Shown here: positions 8,760-17,884 of the stretch, one piece after another | How the letters are laid out: each line of letters starts with the position of its first letter | How positions within the stretch are numbered: position 1 is the stretch's first letter | Source of the DNA: a virus | DNA: 64,000 nt | IMG/VR virus record: IMGVR_UViG_3300020391_000290 | Location: 62,001-126,000 of that record | Reading direction: 5' to 3' (one strand) | Program-made: the position numbers and the translations under genes | The notes under the pieces: generated by a model | Databases searched by the model: none | What the model saw: the letters and a program-made list of their open reading frames with translations, nothing else | What the model was told of the DNA's origin: nothing

Positions 8760-9528
8760 AGGCGTTCTTTTATTATATACAGAAAATAATTCATTAGACT
8801 ATAAACGTCTAGCAAATTTATCTGCAAGACTTGCTAAACATTATTTGAATGTACCTGCAACTATAGTAAAAATTGATCCTGTCAAAAAAAATACTAGAGT
8901 ATTCAGATATGATGACGGTACCGAAACTATGGAATGGAATAATATTGGTCGATATAGTGCTTATGATCTTAGTCCATATGATGAAACTTTACTAATAGAC
9001 ACAGATTATTTTATTCAAAATAATAATTTAGGTAATTACTTTGAAACTCCTAATACTTTTTTATGCCATAATAATAGTTGGGATATATCTGGTAACGATG
9101 TATTTAGACATGATCAATTTTTAGAAAATGGAGGCAACGGTTTTGAAATGCGTTGGGCTACAGTAGTCTTTTTTAAAAAAAGTATATATGCCAAACAAAT
9201 ATTTGATACTTGGCGTGTTGTATATGAAAATTACAAATACTATAGTAGATTATTTGGATTTAGCGAAACTCCATTTAGAAATGATTTCGCACTAAGCATA
9301 GCCCATCAGATATGCAATGGATATAAAAATACAAACACATTTAAACACAGATTACCCGCACTAAGCACTACTGATACAGTTTTGAATTACGGAAATTGTA
9401 ATTGGCTTATAAAATATAAATTTAAGCAATCCTATAATGTAGTAAGATACAAAGGTGACTTACACGTAATGAACAAAAGATGTATACTTCATAGTGACCT
9501 TTATAGTAAATTATGGAATAGTGTATGA
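8746..9528 (+). CDS. Putative GT-A-type glycosyltransferase
   Basis: A 260-residue protein with a Rossmann-like N-terminus (GVLLLYTENN, then ARLAKHYLNVPATIV) and a DxD-type motif, LLIDTDYF, near residue 85. Together these suggest a GT-A nucleotide-sugar transferase with metal-binding aspartates. The C-terminal half is aromatic-rich and has no recognised acceptor domain. It overlaps both neighbours (14 and 4 bases) in the cassette and is followed by a second GT-A-like gene. The sugar and acceptor cannot be told from sequence. Confidence 0.6.
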   Translation: MSASKGVLLLYTENNSLDYKRLANLSARLAKHYLNVPATIVKIDPVKKNTRVFRYDDGTETMEWNNIGRYSAYDLSPYDETLLIDTDYFIQNNNLGNYFETPNTFLCHNNSWDISGNDVFRHDQFLENGGNGFEMRWATVVFFKKSIYAKQIFDTWRVVYENYKYYSRLFGFSETPFRNDFALSIAHQICNGYKNTNTFKHRLPALSTTDTVLNYGNCNWLIKYKFKQSYNVVRYKGDLHVMNKRCILHSDLYSKLWNSV

Positions 9529-10340
9529 GAGAAAAAACCTATCAACAAGGATATTTAACTTTTGCACAAGGTGAAATGTATCTGAAATGTGCATACTTAC
9601 TGGCTTTAAGTATTAAAACATATTGTACTATAAACAAATTTGCAGTGGTTGTAGATGAAAATACAAAAGTGCCTTCGAACATGGCAGAAATATTTGACGA
9701 AGTAATTGTTATTCCCACCATGGATCCATTTGCTAACGAATGTTTAGCATGGGAACTTACCCCTTTTAAAGAAACCTTTAAGGTAGAAAGTGATATGATT
9801 ATTACTAGTAATATAGATCATTGGTGGCATGGAGTAAGATTGAAAAACATTTGTTTTACAACAAAAGTGTGTAATTACAGAGGCGAATATGCTAATGATT
9901 ATATATATAGAAAAATGTGGTATGAAAATTATATGTTGAATGGTTACAACGGCTTTATGTATTTTAGACATTGTGAAGAAACACAAAAGTTTTTTAAAAA
10001 TTGTAAAATAGTTTTGAATAACTTTCATATATATAAAAATAAAATATTAAAAAATTGTAGACATGAGGTTGCAGACACAGATGTGTTTATGAGTATAGTA
10101 GCGACCGAACTAGGTAAAGAAAATTTTTATTTGCCAAGCCTTTGTTATCCTACTTTTACGCATATGAAATCGCACATAAATAATTTTGCTACAGACGATT
10201 GGCGTAATGCTTGTAGTTGGGCATTAACAGATGATAAAATTTTTTTAGTAAACGGATATGCACAAACAATACCTTTTCATTATTTTCATAAAGATTTTTG
10301 TACACAAGAGTTAGTAAAAAGATATGAGCAGTTTCTTTGA
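9525..10340 (+). CDS. Putative glycosyltransferase (GT-A-like)
   Basis: A 271-residue protein whose start overlaps the previous stop (ATGA). The N-terminus has a sugar-nucleotide-binding-like pattern: YLLALSIKTYC, then FAVVVDENTK. A KVESDMIIT motif near residue 90 sits where GT-A enzymes have DxD, with an ESD variant. It also has HEVADTDVFMSIVA and HYFHKDFC. Similar proteins are widespread in marine T4-like phages as glycosyltransferases. The motif deviation makes activity less certain. It belongs to the same transcript as the preceding transferase. Confidence 0.55.
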   Translation: MREKTYQQGYLTFAQGEMYLKCAYLLALSIKTYCTINKFAVVVDENTKVPSNMAEIFDEVIVIPTMDPFANECLAWELTPFKETFKVESDMIITSNIDHWWHGVRLKNICFTTKVCNYRGEYANDYIYRKMWYENYMLNGYNGFMYFRHCEETQKFFKNCKIVLNNFHIYKNKILKNCRHEVADTDVFMSIVATELGKENFYLPSLCYPTFTHMKSHINNFATDDWRNACSWALTDDKIFLVNGYAQTIPFHYFHKDFCTQELVKRYEQFL

Positions 10341-10629
10341 TATAGTAGATGTTTTTGAAGCAGTCCCTCCTCCTGAAATACGTTTGTATTATAATCTTGA
10401 TGGTTCTATTTTAAAAACTGCATATGTTGCTAAAGAAGTTGCAGAAAAAGAACCATATATTGTAATTACACAAGAACAATATGATGGTTTAAATAGAAAA
10501 CTAAATTTTGTAATTGACGATGAACTAGTTTATGTGGAGAAAAAATTAAAACTCTGGTATTTAACACAAGCAGAATTAGAAAGGAATCCATACGTATGCA
10601 AACAGCAACTGACATCCAAAGAGGAATAG
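10324..10629 (+). CDS. Hypothetical protein in glycosyltransferase cluster
   Basis: A 101-residue protein with a short beta-rich central part (RLYYNLDGSI, then EPYIVITQEQYDGL) and a charged C-terminus. It overlaps the upstream gene by 17 bases and the downstream oxygenase by 34 bases in a different frame, which suggests tight translational coupling. No domain is recognised. It is one of four small cassette proteins without an enzymatic motif, and so a possible carrier or substrate for the surrounding modifying enzymes; that is speculation. Confidence 0.65.
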   Translation: MSSFFDIVDVFEAVPPPEIRLYYNLDGSILKTAYVAKEVAEKEPYIVITQEQYDGLNRKLNFVIDDELVYVEKKLKLWYLTQAELERNPYVCKQQLTSKEE

Positions 10630-11360
10630 ATAGCTTTGAAGTGCTACGACCTTTTGGTCCTTGTATTGTTAAAGCTAAAATACCCGAACAAGTATTACTA
10701 GACTTAATACAAGTATTTGAAAAAAATGGTGACGCAAAAGATCATAGCATGGAGTTAGCAGGCAATATGGTTCGTGAATTTACTATTGATGATAAAATAC
10801 TTAACCCTGAACAAGCACAAAGATTTGTACAAATGTTAGCAGATGGTAGTGCAGAAGTATATAAGGCAGGTAAAAAAGTACGTTGGGAAAATACGAGACG
10901 ATATGTTACAAAAAGACACGTAGATCTTGTAGATCCTCGGATGGACAATATGCAATTAAGTTGTGCTATACACAGTAGTTGGGGTAATATAAGTGTAGCT
11001 GGCGATTTTAATCCATCTCATAGTCATGCTGGTATGATAAGTGGTGTAGGATATTTGCGTTTACCAGATAATATAGAACAAGAATGGGAAAATGAAGATC
11101 ATGATCCTAGTGTCGGTATGATTAATTTTATTAATGGTAGTACTTTGCCTTTGGATTCAAACAGTACTAGATTTAGACCTGCAATAGGAGATATATATTT
11201 CTTTCCTGCATGGCTTACACATCAAGTTTATCCATTTCGTAGTGAAGGTGAAAGATGGAGTTTTAGTTTTAATACCACTATTGAAAATTTACATGATGAT
11301 ACAGATCTTACAAATGCAGATAAAAAAATAATTAAAGAAGGTTATAATGACAAAAGTTGA
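10596..11360 (+). CDS. 2OG-Fe(II) oxygenase-like protein
   Basis: A 254-residue protein with a double-stranded beta-helix pattern. A His-rich iron site lies at FNPSHSHAG (about residues 138-146). The distal His is in FFPAWLTHQVYPF (about residue 210), followed by ERWSFSFN, where the Arg would bind 2-oxoglutarate. This matches the phage 2OG oxygenase family common in marine myoviruses. Substrates are unknown; hydroxylation of a protein, nucleic acid or glycan are all possible. It is the first of four such enzymes in the window. Confidence 0.7.
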   Translation: MQTATDIQRGIDSFEVLRPFGPCIVKAKIPEQVLLDLIQVFEKNGDAKDHSMELAGNMVREFTIDDKILNPEQAQRFVQMLADGSAEVYKAGKKVRWENTRRYVTKRHVDLVDPRMDNMQLSCAIHSSWGNISVAGDFNPSHSHAGMISGVGYLRLPDNIEQEWENEDHDPSVGMINFINGSTLPLDSNSTRFRPAIGDIYFFPAWLTHQVYPFRSEGERWSFSFNTTIENLHDDTDLTNADKKIIKEGYNDKS

Positions 11361-12258
11361 TGTTGCTGACTTAGATTGTATATATCTAAGTTATGATGAG
11401 CCTATGAAAGAAGAGTTTTGGGTTAAGATTCAAAATATGGTTCCGTGGGCTAAAAGAGTAGATGGAGTCGAAGGAAGCGATGCGGCTCATAAAGCAGCGG
11501 CAAAGGCAAGTGATACAGAACGTTTTGTATTATTAGATGGCGATAATATGCCTTATCCTGAATTCTTTGATATAACTTTGGATATAAAAGATGAATATAA
11601 AGATTGCGTTTTCCGTTGGAAAGCAATAAATGCAATAAACGGATTGATGTACGGAAACGGAGGTATTAGTTGCTGGACACGTAGTTTTGTAAATAAAATG
11701 AAAACACATGAAAACAGTGATGGTGCAGACGAAAATGAAGTAGAATTTTGTTATGATCCAAAATACCTTGCGATGAATAATGTATATAGTACTACACATC
11801 CTAATGGTGATGCATTTCATTCCTGGAGAGCAGGATTTAGAGAAGGTGTAAAAATGTGTCTTAATAGAGGCACAAAACCTACATTAATAGAATTTAATGA
11901 AATGGTGCATAAGAGTAATTTCGATAGACTAAGCGTATGGCATAACATAGGGGCAGATGCAAATTTTGGCGATTATTGTATTGCAGGTGCTAGATATGGT
12001 ACTTATAGAACAATGCTTACTGAATGGGACTATACGGAAGTACAGGACTTTTATCACTTAGGAGAGATATATTCTGAATGGAAAGGTATTGACCAATTAA
12101 AAATTAACAACCTACTACAAACACGTTTAGGATTACATATAAGTGAGTTTACAAGTGAACAAAGTAAGTTCTTCAAAAAAAATTACCTGCAGACACATAG
12201 ACAAACTGATCCAATGAGATTAGAAATTGATTCTATACGTAGTGCAGAAGGCTGGTAA
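11347..12258 (+). CDS. Glycosyltransferase-like phage protein, paralogue of 26244-27518
   Basis: A 303-residue protein with KAAAKASDTERFVLLDGDNMP (residues ~49-70, containing a DGD metal-type motif), NGLMYGNGGISCW and SWRAGFREGVKM. The same order of motifs occurs in the C-terminal half of the protein at 26244-27518 (KAAANLSDTEWF, NGLEYGAMNINLY, TWRSAFREVLKL), so the two are paralogues near opposite ends of the cassette. The LLDGDN motif resembles GT-A DxD sites. I would call it a probable transferase but not name a reaction. Confidence 0.55.
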   Translation: MTKVDVADLDCIYLSYDEPMKEEFWVKIQNMVPWAKRVDGVEGSDAAHKAAAKASDTERFVLLDGDNMPYPEFFDITLDIKDEYKDCVFRWKAINAINGLMYGNGGISCWTRSFVNKMKTHENSDGADENEVEFCYDPKYLAMNNVYSTTHPNGDAFHSWRAGFREGVKMCLNRGTKPTLIEFNEMVHKSNFDRLSVWHNIGADANFGDYCIAGARYGTYRTMLTEWDYTEVQDFYHLGEIYSEWKGIDQLKINNLLQTRLGLHISEFTSEQSKFFKKNYLQTHRQTDPMRLEIDSIRSAEGW

Positions 12259-13616
12259 TGAGTGATTATTACAACGATGCATTAGTTGCCAAGGCTAAAT
12301 TAGCAAATGTAAGTGACAGTTTCTGTTTAGCTAAATGGAAACAAGTAAGTTTACATTTGACTACTGGACATACTAATAGTTGTTATCATCCTCCACTGCA
12401 TAAAATTCCTATTGCTCCGCTTTGGGATAATCCTAGTGCTTTACATAATACTGAACACAAAAAACAAAGCCGTAAAGAGATGATTAAAGGAATAAAGTGT
12501 ACAGACTGTAATTATTGTTGGAATATTGAAGCACAAGGAAATTTAAGTGACAGGCATTATCGTAGTGGTGAACCTTGGGCTATGGATACCTTTGACGACA
12601 TTGTTAATAATCCTGAGGCAGATGTAAATCCTAGCTACGTAGAAGTAAATTTTAATAATGTATGTAATCTAGCCTGTAGTTATTGTTCACCTCAATTTAG
12701 TAGCACATGGACAAAAGAATCAAAAGAATTTGGTGCTTGGCCTACTAGTACACCACATAATGACCCTACACATTTTGTAGGAGATCGTCGTGCAATTGCT
12801 AACAGAGAAGATAATCCTTATAGAGAAGCATTTTGGCGTTGGTGGCCTGACTTATATAAAGATTTAAAACATTTTCGTATGACAGGTGGCGAACCTACTA
12901 TGGATCCAAACACTTATCGAGTGTTTGATTATGTCCTTAAGAACCCTAAAACAGATTTACATCTCAATACAACAAGTAATTTTTCTGTACAAGAAAAAAT
13001 ATGGCAAAAATACAAGTCGTATGTCCAGCGGCTATGTGAAGGTCAACAAATAGAGCATTTTATGCAGTTTGTCAGTCTTGATACTTGGGGTTCTCAAGCA
13101 GAATATATTAGACATGGGTTAAATTTTGACCTTGCGATAAATAGATGTGAAGAGTTTGTAAGAGATGTTCCATATAGAAGCAGTCTTACATTCATCGTCA
13201 CAATGAATAATCTAAGTATCCTTTCATTAAAAAAACTTTTAGAGTACATTGTGTACTTACGAAAAACATATACAGATACATATCAACGTATATGGTTCGA
13301 TACGCCTCTTCTGTATACGCCAGAATGGCAAAGTTTACAAATATTACCTCAAGAGTATAGTGTTATAATGGATGAGGTAATAAAATATATGGAGGAAAAC
13401 TTAGATGAAATGCATGGATTTAAGGACTATGAAGTGCTTAAAATGAAAAGAGATAGAGACTGGATGTTGTTAGGGACTAATAATGTAGAACGTAAAAGAG
13501 GTGACTTTTACAAATTTTTTACAGAGCATGATAAACGTCGTAATACAAATTTTTTAAAAACTTTTCCTGAAATGGAAAATTTTTGGTCACAATGTATGTA
13601 TTGGAGTAATAAGTGA
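12258..13616 (+). CDS. Radical SAM protein with N-terminal cysteine cluster (copy A)
   Basis: A 452-residue protein. The radical SAM motif is C136-x3-C140-x2-C143 (CNLACSYC), with TGGEP at 209-213 for SAM binding. The N-terminus has C23, C42 and a C81-x2-C84-x2-C87 set (CTDCNYCW), which could hold an auxiliary Fe-S cluster as in SPASM/twitch enzymes, though here it precedes the core. It is closely related to copy B (16490-17884): shared AKW, C-x-HP, HKI, LHNT and SDR motifs. It overlaps the upstream stop by one base (TAATG) and the next gene by four. Radical SAM chemistry is clear; the substrate is unknown. Confidence 0.85.
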   Translation: MSDYYNDALVAKAKLANVSDSFCLAKWKQVSLHLTTGHTNSCYHPPLHKIPIAPLWDNPSALHNTEHKKQSRKEMIKGIKCTDCNYCWNIEAQGNLSDRHYRSGEPWAMDTFDDIVNNPEADVNPSYVEVNFNNVCNLACSYCSPQFSSTWTKESKEFGAWPTSTPHNDPTHFVGDRRAIANREDNPYREAFWRWWPDLYKDLKHFRMTGGEPTMDPNTYRVFDYVLKNPKTDLHLNTTSNFSVQEKIWQKYKSYVQRLCEGQQIEHFMQFVSLDTWGSQAEYIRHGLNFDLAINRCEEFVRDVPYRSSLTFIVTMNNLSILSLKKLLEYIVYLRKTYTDTYQRIWFDTPLLYTPEWQSLQILPQEYSVIMDEVIKYMEENLDEMHGFKDYEVLKMKRDRDWMLLGTNNVERKRGDFYKFFTEHDKRRNTNFLKTFPEMENFWSQCMYWSNK

Positions 13617-15112
13617 TTGACTTATTATTACTAAATGTTCCTCGTATTAGTTTAGTATATCCGCCAGCTGGCACTAGTCTGCTAAAAGGAGTGGTAGAAC
13701 AGCAAGGATTTACTTGTACTGTAAAAGATTCTAACTTTGAATTATTGGATAGTATAAAAAATGATGAAGATTTTGAAGAAATAACAAATTATTTTACAAT
13801 TCCTAATGCGGAGGTTACTACACATTGTCAAAAAATTATAGATCAATGGTATACTGATCTAGTAAATTATATTTTAAAACTAAATCCAAGACATGTTGGC
13901 ATTAGTGTTTTTACGTTTGAATGTCAAGTGGCAACTAGGGAATTATGTAAACTATTACGTGCAGTATATAAAGGTAAGATTATAATTGGAGGTGCTGGAT
14001 TAAGCACAACAGGCATAGCAACACAAGTTAACGATTTTGGAAACATGTTGTTATCAAGCAAACAGGTTGATTATTATGTACGCGGTGAAGGTGAACATGC
14101 ATTAATAGATATATTAAAAGAAAATACAGGAAGTGGTATTAATAACGACAACTATGTACAAATAGAAGATCTAAATAGCCTTGCTTATCCTAATTACGAT
14201 GACGTAATTAAATATGAATATCATTATAGTATAGAAAATATACAATTACCAATTACTACAAGTAGAGGATGTGTAAGAAGGTGTAGTTTTTGTGATATAC
14301 ATGCATTTTGGAAAAAGTATACATATAGATCTGGAGAAAATATAGCTGGTGAGATGATTTCACATTACGAAAAGTATGGAGTACGTGATTTTTTCTTTAC
14401 AGATAGTCTAATAAACGGAAATTTAAAAAGTTTTCGACAACTATGTGACTGGTTAGTAAACTATTATGAAGCTAATAATCTTCCTGACAAATTTTTTAGT
14501 TGGGGAGGTCAATGGATTGTGAGGACAGAAAAACATTTAAGTCCAGATGACTATAAAAAAGCCGCAAGGAGTGGAATGAATGGGTTAGCAATGGGCGTAG
14601 AAAGCCTAAGTGAACAAATAAGAAAAGATATGAATAAAGGGTTTAAAAATGTTGATATTGATTATACACTAGAGCAGTTTAGATTGCACGGTATAAATTG
14701 TTATTTCCTAATGATAGTAGGGTATCCTACTGAAAAAGAAGAACATCATTTAGAAACAATGCAAATGTTTACAAAATATCAAGGTTATGCAATTGACGGA
14801 ACAATATTTGGTGTGAACTTAGGAGGAACTTTAAGCATAGACGAAGGAAGTCCTTTACATAAAGGCAGTATACACTTTGGATTAGAGCCAACAACAGAAA
14901 ATGAAGAATTATTTGGTTTAGATTGGACAAGCAAAGAAAATCCAAAACTTACTTTACTAGAAAGAATAAATCGACGAATAGACCTACAAGAATTACTTAT
15001 GGATTTAGGTTATACTGTATGGAATGGTGATCATCAATTAAAAAGACTTAAAGCAAGTTATGAGCGTATTAAACAAAATACCTATCACTTTAAAGATATA
15101 CTACACTCATAG
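13613..15112 (+). CDS. B12-binding-type radical SAM protein
   Basis: A 499-residue protein starting with GTG that overlaps the previous stop. The N-terminal 190 residues have a Rossmann-like layout of cobalamin-binding radical SAM proteins (ISLVYPPAGTSLLKG; KIIIGGAGLSTTG; VRGEGEHAL), but the cobalamin-ligand motif DxHxxG is not present, so B12 binding is uncertain. The radical SAM core has C220-x3-C224-x2-C227 (CVRRCSFC), with GVESLSEQIRK and MIVGYPTE as later family motifs. It lies between two groups of cassette enzymes. Family membership is secure; reaction unknown. Confidence 0.8.
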   Translation: MIDLLLLNVPRISLVYPPAGTSLLKGVVEQQGFTCTVKDSNFELLDSIKNDEDFEEITNYFTIPNAEVTTHCQKIIDQWYTDLVNYILKLNPRHVGISVFTFECQVATRELCKLLRAVYKGKIIIGGAGLSTTGIATQVNDFGNMLLSSKQVDYYVRGEGEHALIDILKENTGSGINNDNYVQIEDLNSLAYPNYDDVIKYEYHYSIENIQLPITTSRGCVRRCSFCDIHAFWKKYTYRSGENIAGEMISHYEKYGVRDFFFTDSLINGNLKSFRQLCDWLVNYYEANNLPDKFFSWGGQWIVRTEKHLSPDDYKKAARSGMNGLAMGVESLSEQIRKDMNKGFKNVDIDYTLEQFRLHGINCYFLMIVGYPTEKEEHHLETMQMFTKYQGYAIDGTIFGVNLGGTLSIDEGSPLHKGSIHFGLEPTTENEELFGLDWTSKENPKLTLLERINRRIDLQELLMDLGYTVWNGDHQLKRLKASYERIKQNTYHFKDILHS

Positions 15113-15569
15113 TGGACACACAAATGGCTGGCCTTTGTGTAGAATATTATGGGATAATAAACAAGTAGCAAACTTTAAAGCGGATGGACAAGAAATAGAG
15201 TTTACAGTACTCCCTAAACCTGAAGGTATCAGTACACTTATAGTAGAACATTATGGGAAAAATGTATATACTGAACATGATAAATTTATAGAAGTAATTG
15301 CAATGAGAGTGAATAACATACCATTAAAAAATATACTATGGGAATCAACACAATATCCAATAACTGCACCCTGGGACGAGCCGTGGCAAGAAGACGGAAA
15401 TTTATATCTCGGACATAATGGTCATATTGTTTGGAAATTTAATAATCCTATGTTGTTAGATATACAAAAAAGATTAGGAGTACGGAGACGTACTCAAGAA
15501 GGACAGGAAAGTACAAAACAAGTGTTAAATGAAATAAAAGAATATTTTAAAAATGAAAAAGATAGATAA
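15060..15569 (+). CDS. Hypothetical beta-rich protein in radical SAM cassette
   Basis: A 169-residue protein with a beta-sandwich-like pattern (ITLKIYYTHSGHTNGWP, then IEFTVLP, STLIVEHYGK) reminiscent of small carbohydrate-binding or carrier domains. It also has a LYLGHNGHIVWKFNNP segment and a charged C-terminal helix. The assigned ATG overlaps the radical SAM gene by 53 bases; no closer ATG or GTG in frame was found, so either the overlap is real or the start is non-canonical. No catalytic motif is visible. Confidence 0.65.
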   Translation: MSVLNKIPITLKIYYTHSGHTNGWPLCRILWDNKQVANFKADGQEIEFTVLPKPEGISTLIVEHYGKNVYTEHDKFIEVIAMRVNNIPLKNILWESTQYPITAPWDEPWQEDGNLYLGHNGHIVWKFNNPMLLDIQKRLGVRRRTQEGQESTKQVLNEIKEYFKNEKDR

Positions 15570-16194
15570 TTTTTTTACTAAAAAAGATTGCGAATGGTTT
15601 TTGTGGTATAATACTATTTTACCTGACACAAGAGATAATGGATTGCGTTTAATGAGTATGACACACTTTGCACAACCATTTTTTGCACGTAAACTTACGG
15701 ATTTACATAAACGTTTGCCAGATAATGAAGAAATTACTACATTAAATATTAATTTTGACTATGGAGCAGGTGGGATACATAGTGATGGATATATTGAACA
15801 TGATAAGAATGATGAAATTGCCAACAGTTATCTTATTCCTATTATAGTAAATGAAGTAGACAAATATTATACAATTGTATTTGATCAAGTTAGTAAGGAA
15901 GCAGTTACATTCAACGGCGAAACAGGTTTAGGAGATAAAGGTATAACCACTTATAAGCAAATTACTAGTGATGATTTTGGTCTAAGCAACGAACCTTTTG
16001 ATAAAGAAATTTATGACATGTATCTTACTCATTTAAACTACAATGCTTTAAAAGGACTGACAGTAGCACATGTACATGAATGGACACTAGGAAGTGCAAT
16101 GACATGGCCCAGACAGAATTTTCATGTAAGTGCAAACTTTGTAAATAAAAATACTAGAGCAAGTGTGTTAATTACAACGAGATACAAATGTTAG
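15553..16194 (+). CDS. 2OG-Fe(II) dioxygenase-like protein
   Basis: A 213-residue protein with an HxD iron motif, GGIHSDGYIEHD (H at about residue 75). A distal His lies in NFHVSANFVN near residue 193, followed by NTRASVLITTRY, where the Arg would bind 2-oxoglutarate. This is the layout of double-stranded beta-helix dioxygenases. It overlaps both neighbours by 17 and 7 bases. It is the second oxygenase in the cassette and could act with the flanking radical SAM enzymes. Substrate unknown. Confidence 0.65.
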   Translation: MKKIDNFFTKKDCEWFLWYNTILPDTRDNGLRLMSMTHFAQPFFARKLTDLHKRLPDNEEITTLNINFDYGAGGIHSDGYIEHDKNDEIANSYLIPIIVNEVDKYYTIVFDQVSKEAVTFNGETGLGDKGITTYKQITSDDFGLSNEPFDKEIYDMYLTHLNYNALKGLTVAHVHEWTLGSAMTWPRQNFHVSANFVNKNTRASVLITTRYKC

Positions 16195-16493
16195 AATTTG
16201 ATTTTAAAAACAATGGTAGTATCGTTTATGATATCGAAATAAAAGACAGAGGAGCTAAGATACGTTTTTATGGAAAAAACTACAATACAAATACTGATGA
16301 TTATGTTATAATAGAAAATATATATTATAAAGACTTAATACTTCCAGAACTATTAGAATTCAGTAAAATGACTACAGATAACAAAGATTATAAAGAATTG
16401 ACTAATGTAAATTATATAAGTTTTAATGGCATATGGGAAATTAAGTTTACAGACAATGATTTGAAACAGATATTAAAGAAAAAATTGACATGA
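16188..16493 (+). CDS. Hypothetical protein between oxygenase and radical SAM genes
   Basis: A 101-residue protein with FDFKNNGSIVYDIEIKDRG and a C-terminal YISFNGIWEIKFTDNDLKQ; the pattern suggests a small alpha/beta or beta-sandwich domain. There are no Cys or His clusters and no membrane segment. It overlaps both neighbours by 7 and 4 bases. No function is recognised; it could be a carrier or substrate for the adjacent enzymes. Confidence 0.65.
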   Translation: MLEFDFKNNGSIVYDIEIKDRGAKIRFYGKNYNTNTDDYVIIENIYYKDLILPELLEFSKMTTDNKDYKELTNVNYISFNGIWEIKFTDNDLKQILKKKLT

Positions 16494-17884
16494 GTGAAGG
16501 AAATCCTGCAAATAATTTAGAAGTTTTACAAAACACTTTACCTCCTTTGGAGTTTAAAAAACTTCATTTAGATAAACGTAGTAGTAGTTTTTGTGGTGCG
16601 AAATGGTACAATGCAACAATATGGCTTGGTAGTGGTATGACGACTAGTTGTCATCATCCTTTGCCACATAAAATTGATCCTATTGCAGTACAAACTAATC
16701 CAAAATTATTACATAACACACCTGAGAAAAAGGAACAGAGGCGTCAAATGCAGTGTGGTGAACGTCCTAGTGGATGTGAATACTGTTGGAAAATTGAAGA
16801 TATGGGCTCACAACATGTTAGTGATAGAGTTTATAAAAGTTGGATATATACAGATGAGGAACTTACTGATGCATTTACAAGAGACTATAATGAAGATTTT
16901 GAACTTAGAAGCCTTGAGATCGCCTTTGACAGGACATGCAATTTTGCTTGTAGTTATTGCAATCCTGCGTTTTCAAGCACTTGGGTAAAAGATCTTAAAA
17001 AAGACGGACCATATAAAAACTTACAAAGTGATGGAAGAGGACACTTTACACATCCACACGATTCTAATCAATTGTATGGATATCAAGAATTTAATCCTTA
17101 TGTGGAAGCGTTTTTTAAATGGTGGGATAGTGACTTACATAAAACACTTAGGCAATTAAGAGTGACTGGCGGGGAGCCGTTAATGAGCCCAGATCTTTGG
17201 AAACTTATAGAATGGTTTGAAAAGAATGGAGATAAAAGTACGACAAGTCTAGCAATAAACAGTAATTTGGTTGCAAAGCCTGAACTGATACAACGTCTAA
17301 TAAATGTTAAACGACATCTGCCTAGTTTAGCCGTTTATACAAGTGCAGAAGCAATAGGTGGGGCGGCAGAATACATACGTGATGGAATGAACTTTACACA
17401 ATGGTGGGATAATATATGTCGTTTACACGAAGCAGATATCGATACACATTGTATGTGTACAATAAATGCACTTTGTTTAGAAACATTACCTGACTTAGTA
17501 GAACGCATTATGAAGCAACGCAAAGAGTATGGTATGCGTTTCGCAGTTATGAGCTTTAATATATTACGTTTTCCTAGTTTTCAAAGTCCATTAGTTTTAC
17601 CAGATAATATTAAACTGAGACACGTAGATAGATTAAAGCAATTACGTAAAACTTATGCACCTAAATTGTTAAATAGAACAGATTGCTTTCATGAATTTGA
17701 ATTAGGACAATTAGATAGATTAATAGAATATATACAAGTAGTAGATAAACCTCACAGCGAAGGATTTGATATGCCTAGATTACATAATGATTTTAGAAAG
17801 TTTTATCAGCAATATGATATAAGAAGAAATAAAAATTTTCCTAAAACTTTTCCAGAACTAGAGGAATGGTATGAAACACTATGA
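16490..17884 (+). CDS. Radical SAM protein with N-terminal cysteine cluster (copy B)
   Basis: A 464-residue protein. The core motif is C150-x3-C154-x2-C157 (CNFACSYC), followed by TGGEPLMSP near residue 225. N-terminal Cys are at C35, C54, C89, C96 and C99. It is a clear paralogue of copy A (12258-13616), sharing FCxAKW, HHP/YHP, HKI, LHNT, CxYCW, SDRxY and a C-terminal DIRRNKNFPKTFPEL that parallels DKRRNTNFLKTFPEM. The shared C-terminus also appears in looser form in the other cassette radical SAM proteins. It overlaps both neighbours by 4 bases. Confidence 0.85.
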   Translation: MSEGNPANNLEVLQNTLPPLEFKKLHLDKRSSSFCGAKWYNATIWLGSGMTTSCHHPLPHKIDPIAVQTNPKLLHNTPEKKEQRRQMQCGERPSGCEYCWKIEDMGSQHVSDRVYKSWIYTDEELTDAFTRDYNEDFELRSLEIAFDRTCNFACSYCNPAFSSTWVKDLKKDGPYKNLQSDGRGHFTHPHDSNQLYGYQEFNPYVEAFFKWWDSDLHKTLRQLRVTGGEPLMSPDLWKLIEWFEKNGDKSTTSLAINSNLVAKPELIQRLINVKRHLPSLAVYTSAEAIGGAAEYIRDGMNFTQWWDNICRLHEADIDTHCMCTINALCLETLPDLVERIMKQRKEYGMRFAVMSFNILRFPSFQSPLVLPDNIKLRHVDRLKQLRKTYAPKLLNRTDCFHEFELGQLDRLIEYIQVVDKPHSEGFDMPRLHNDFRKFYQQYDIRRNKNFPKTFPELEEWYETL

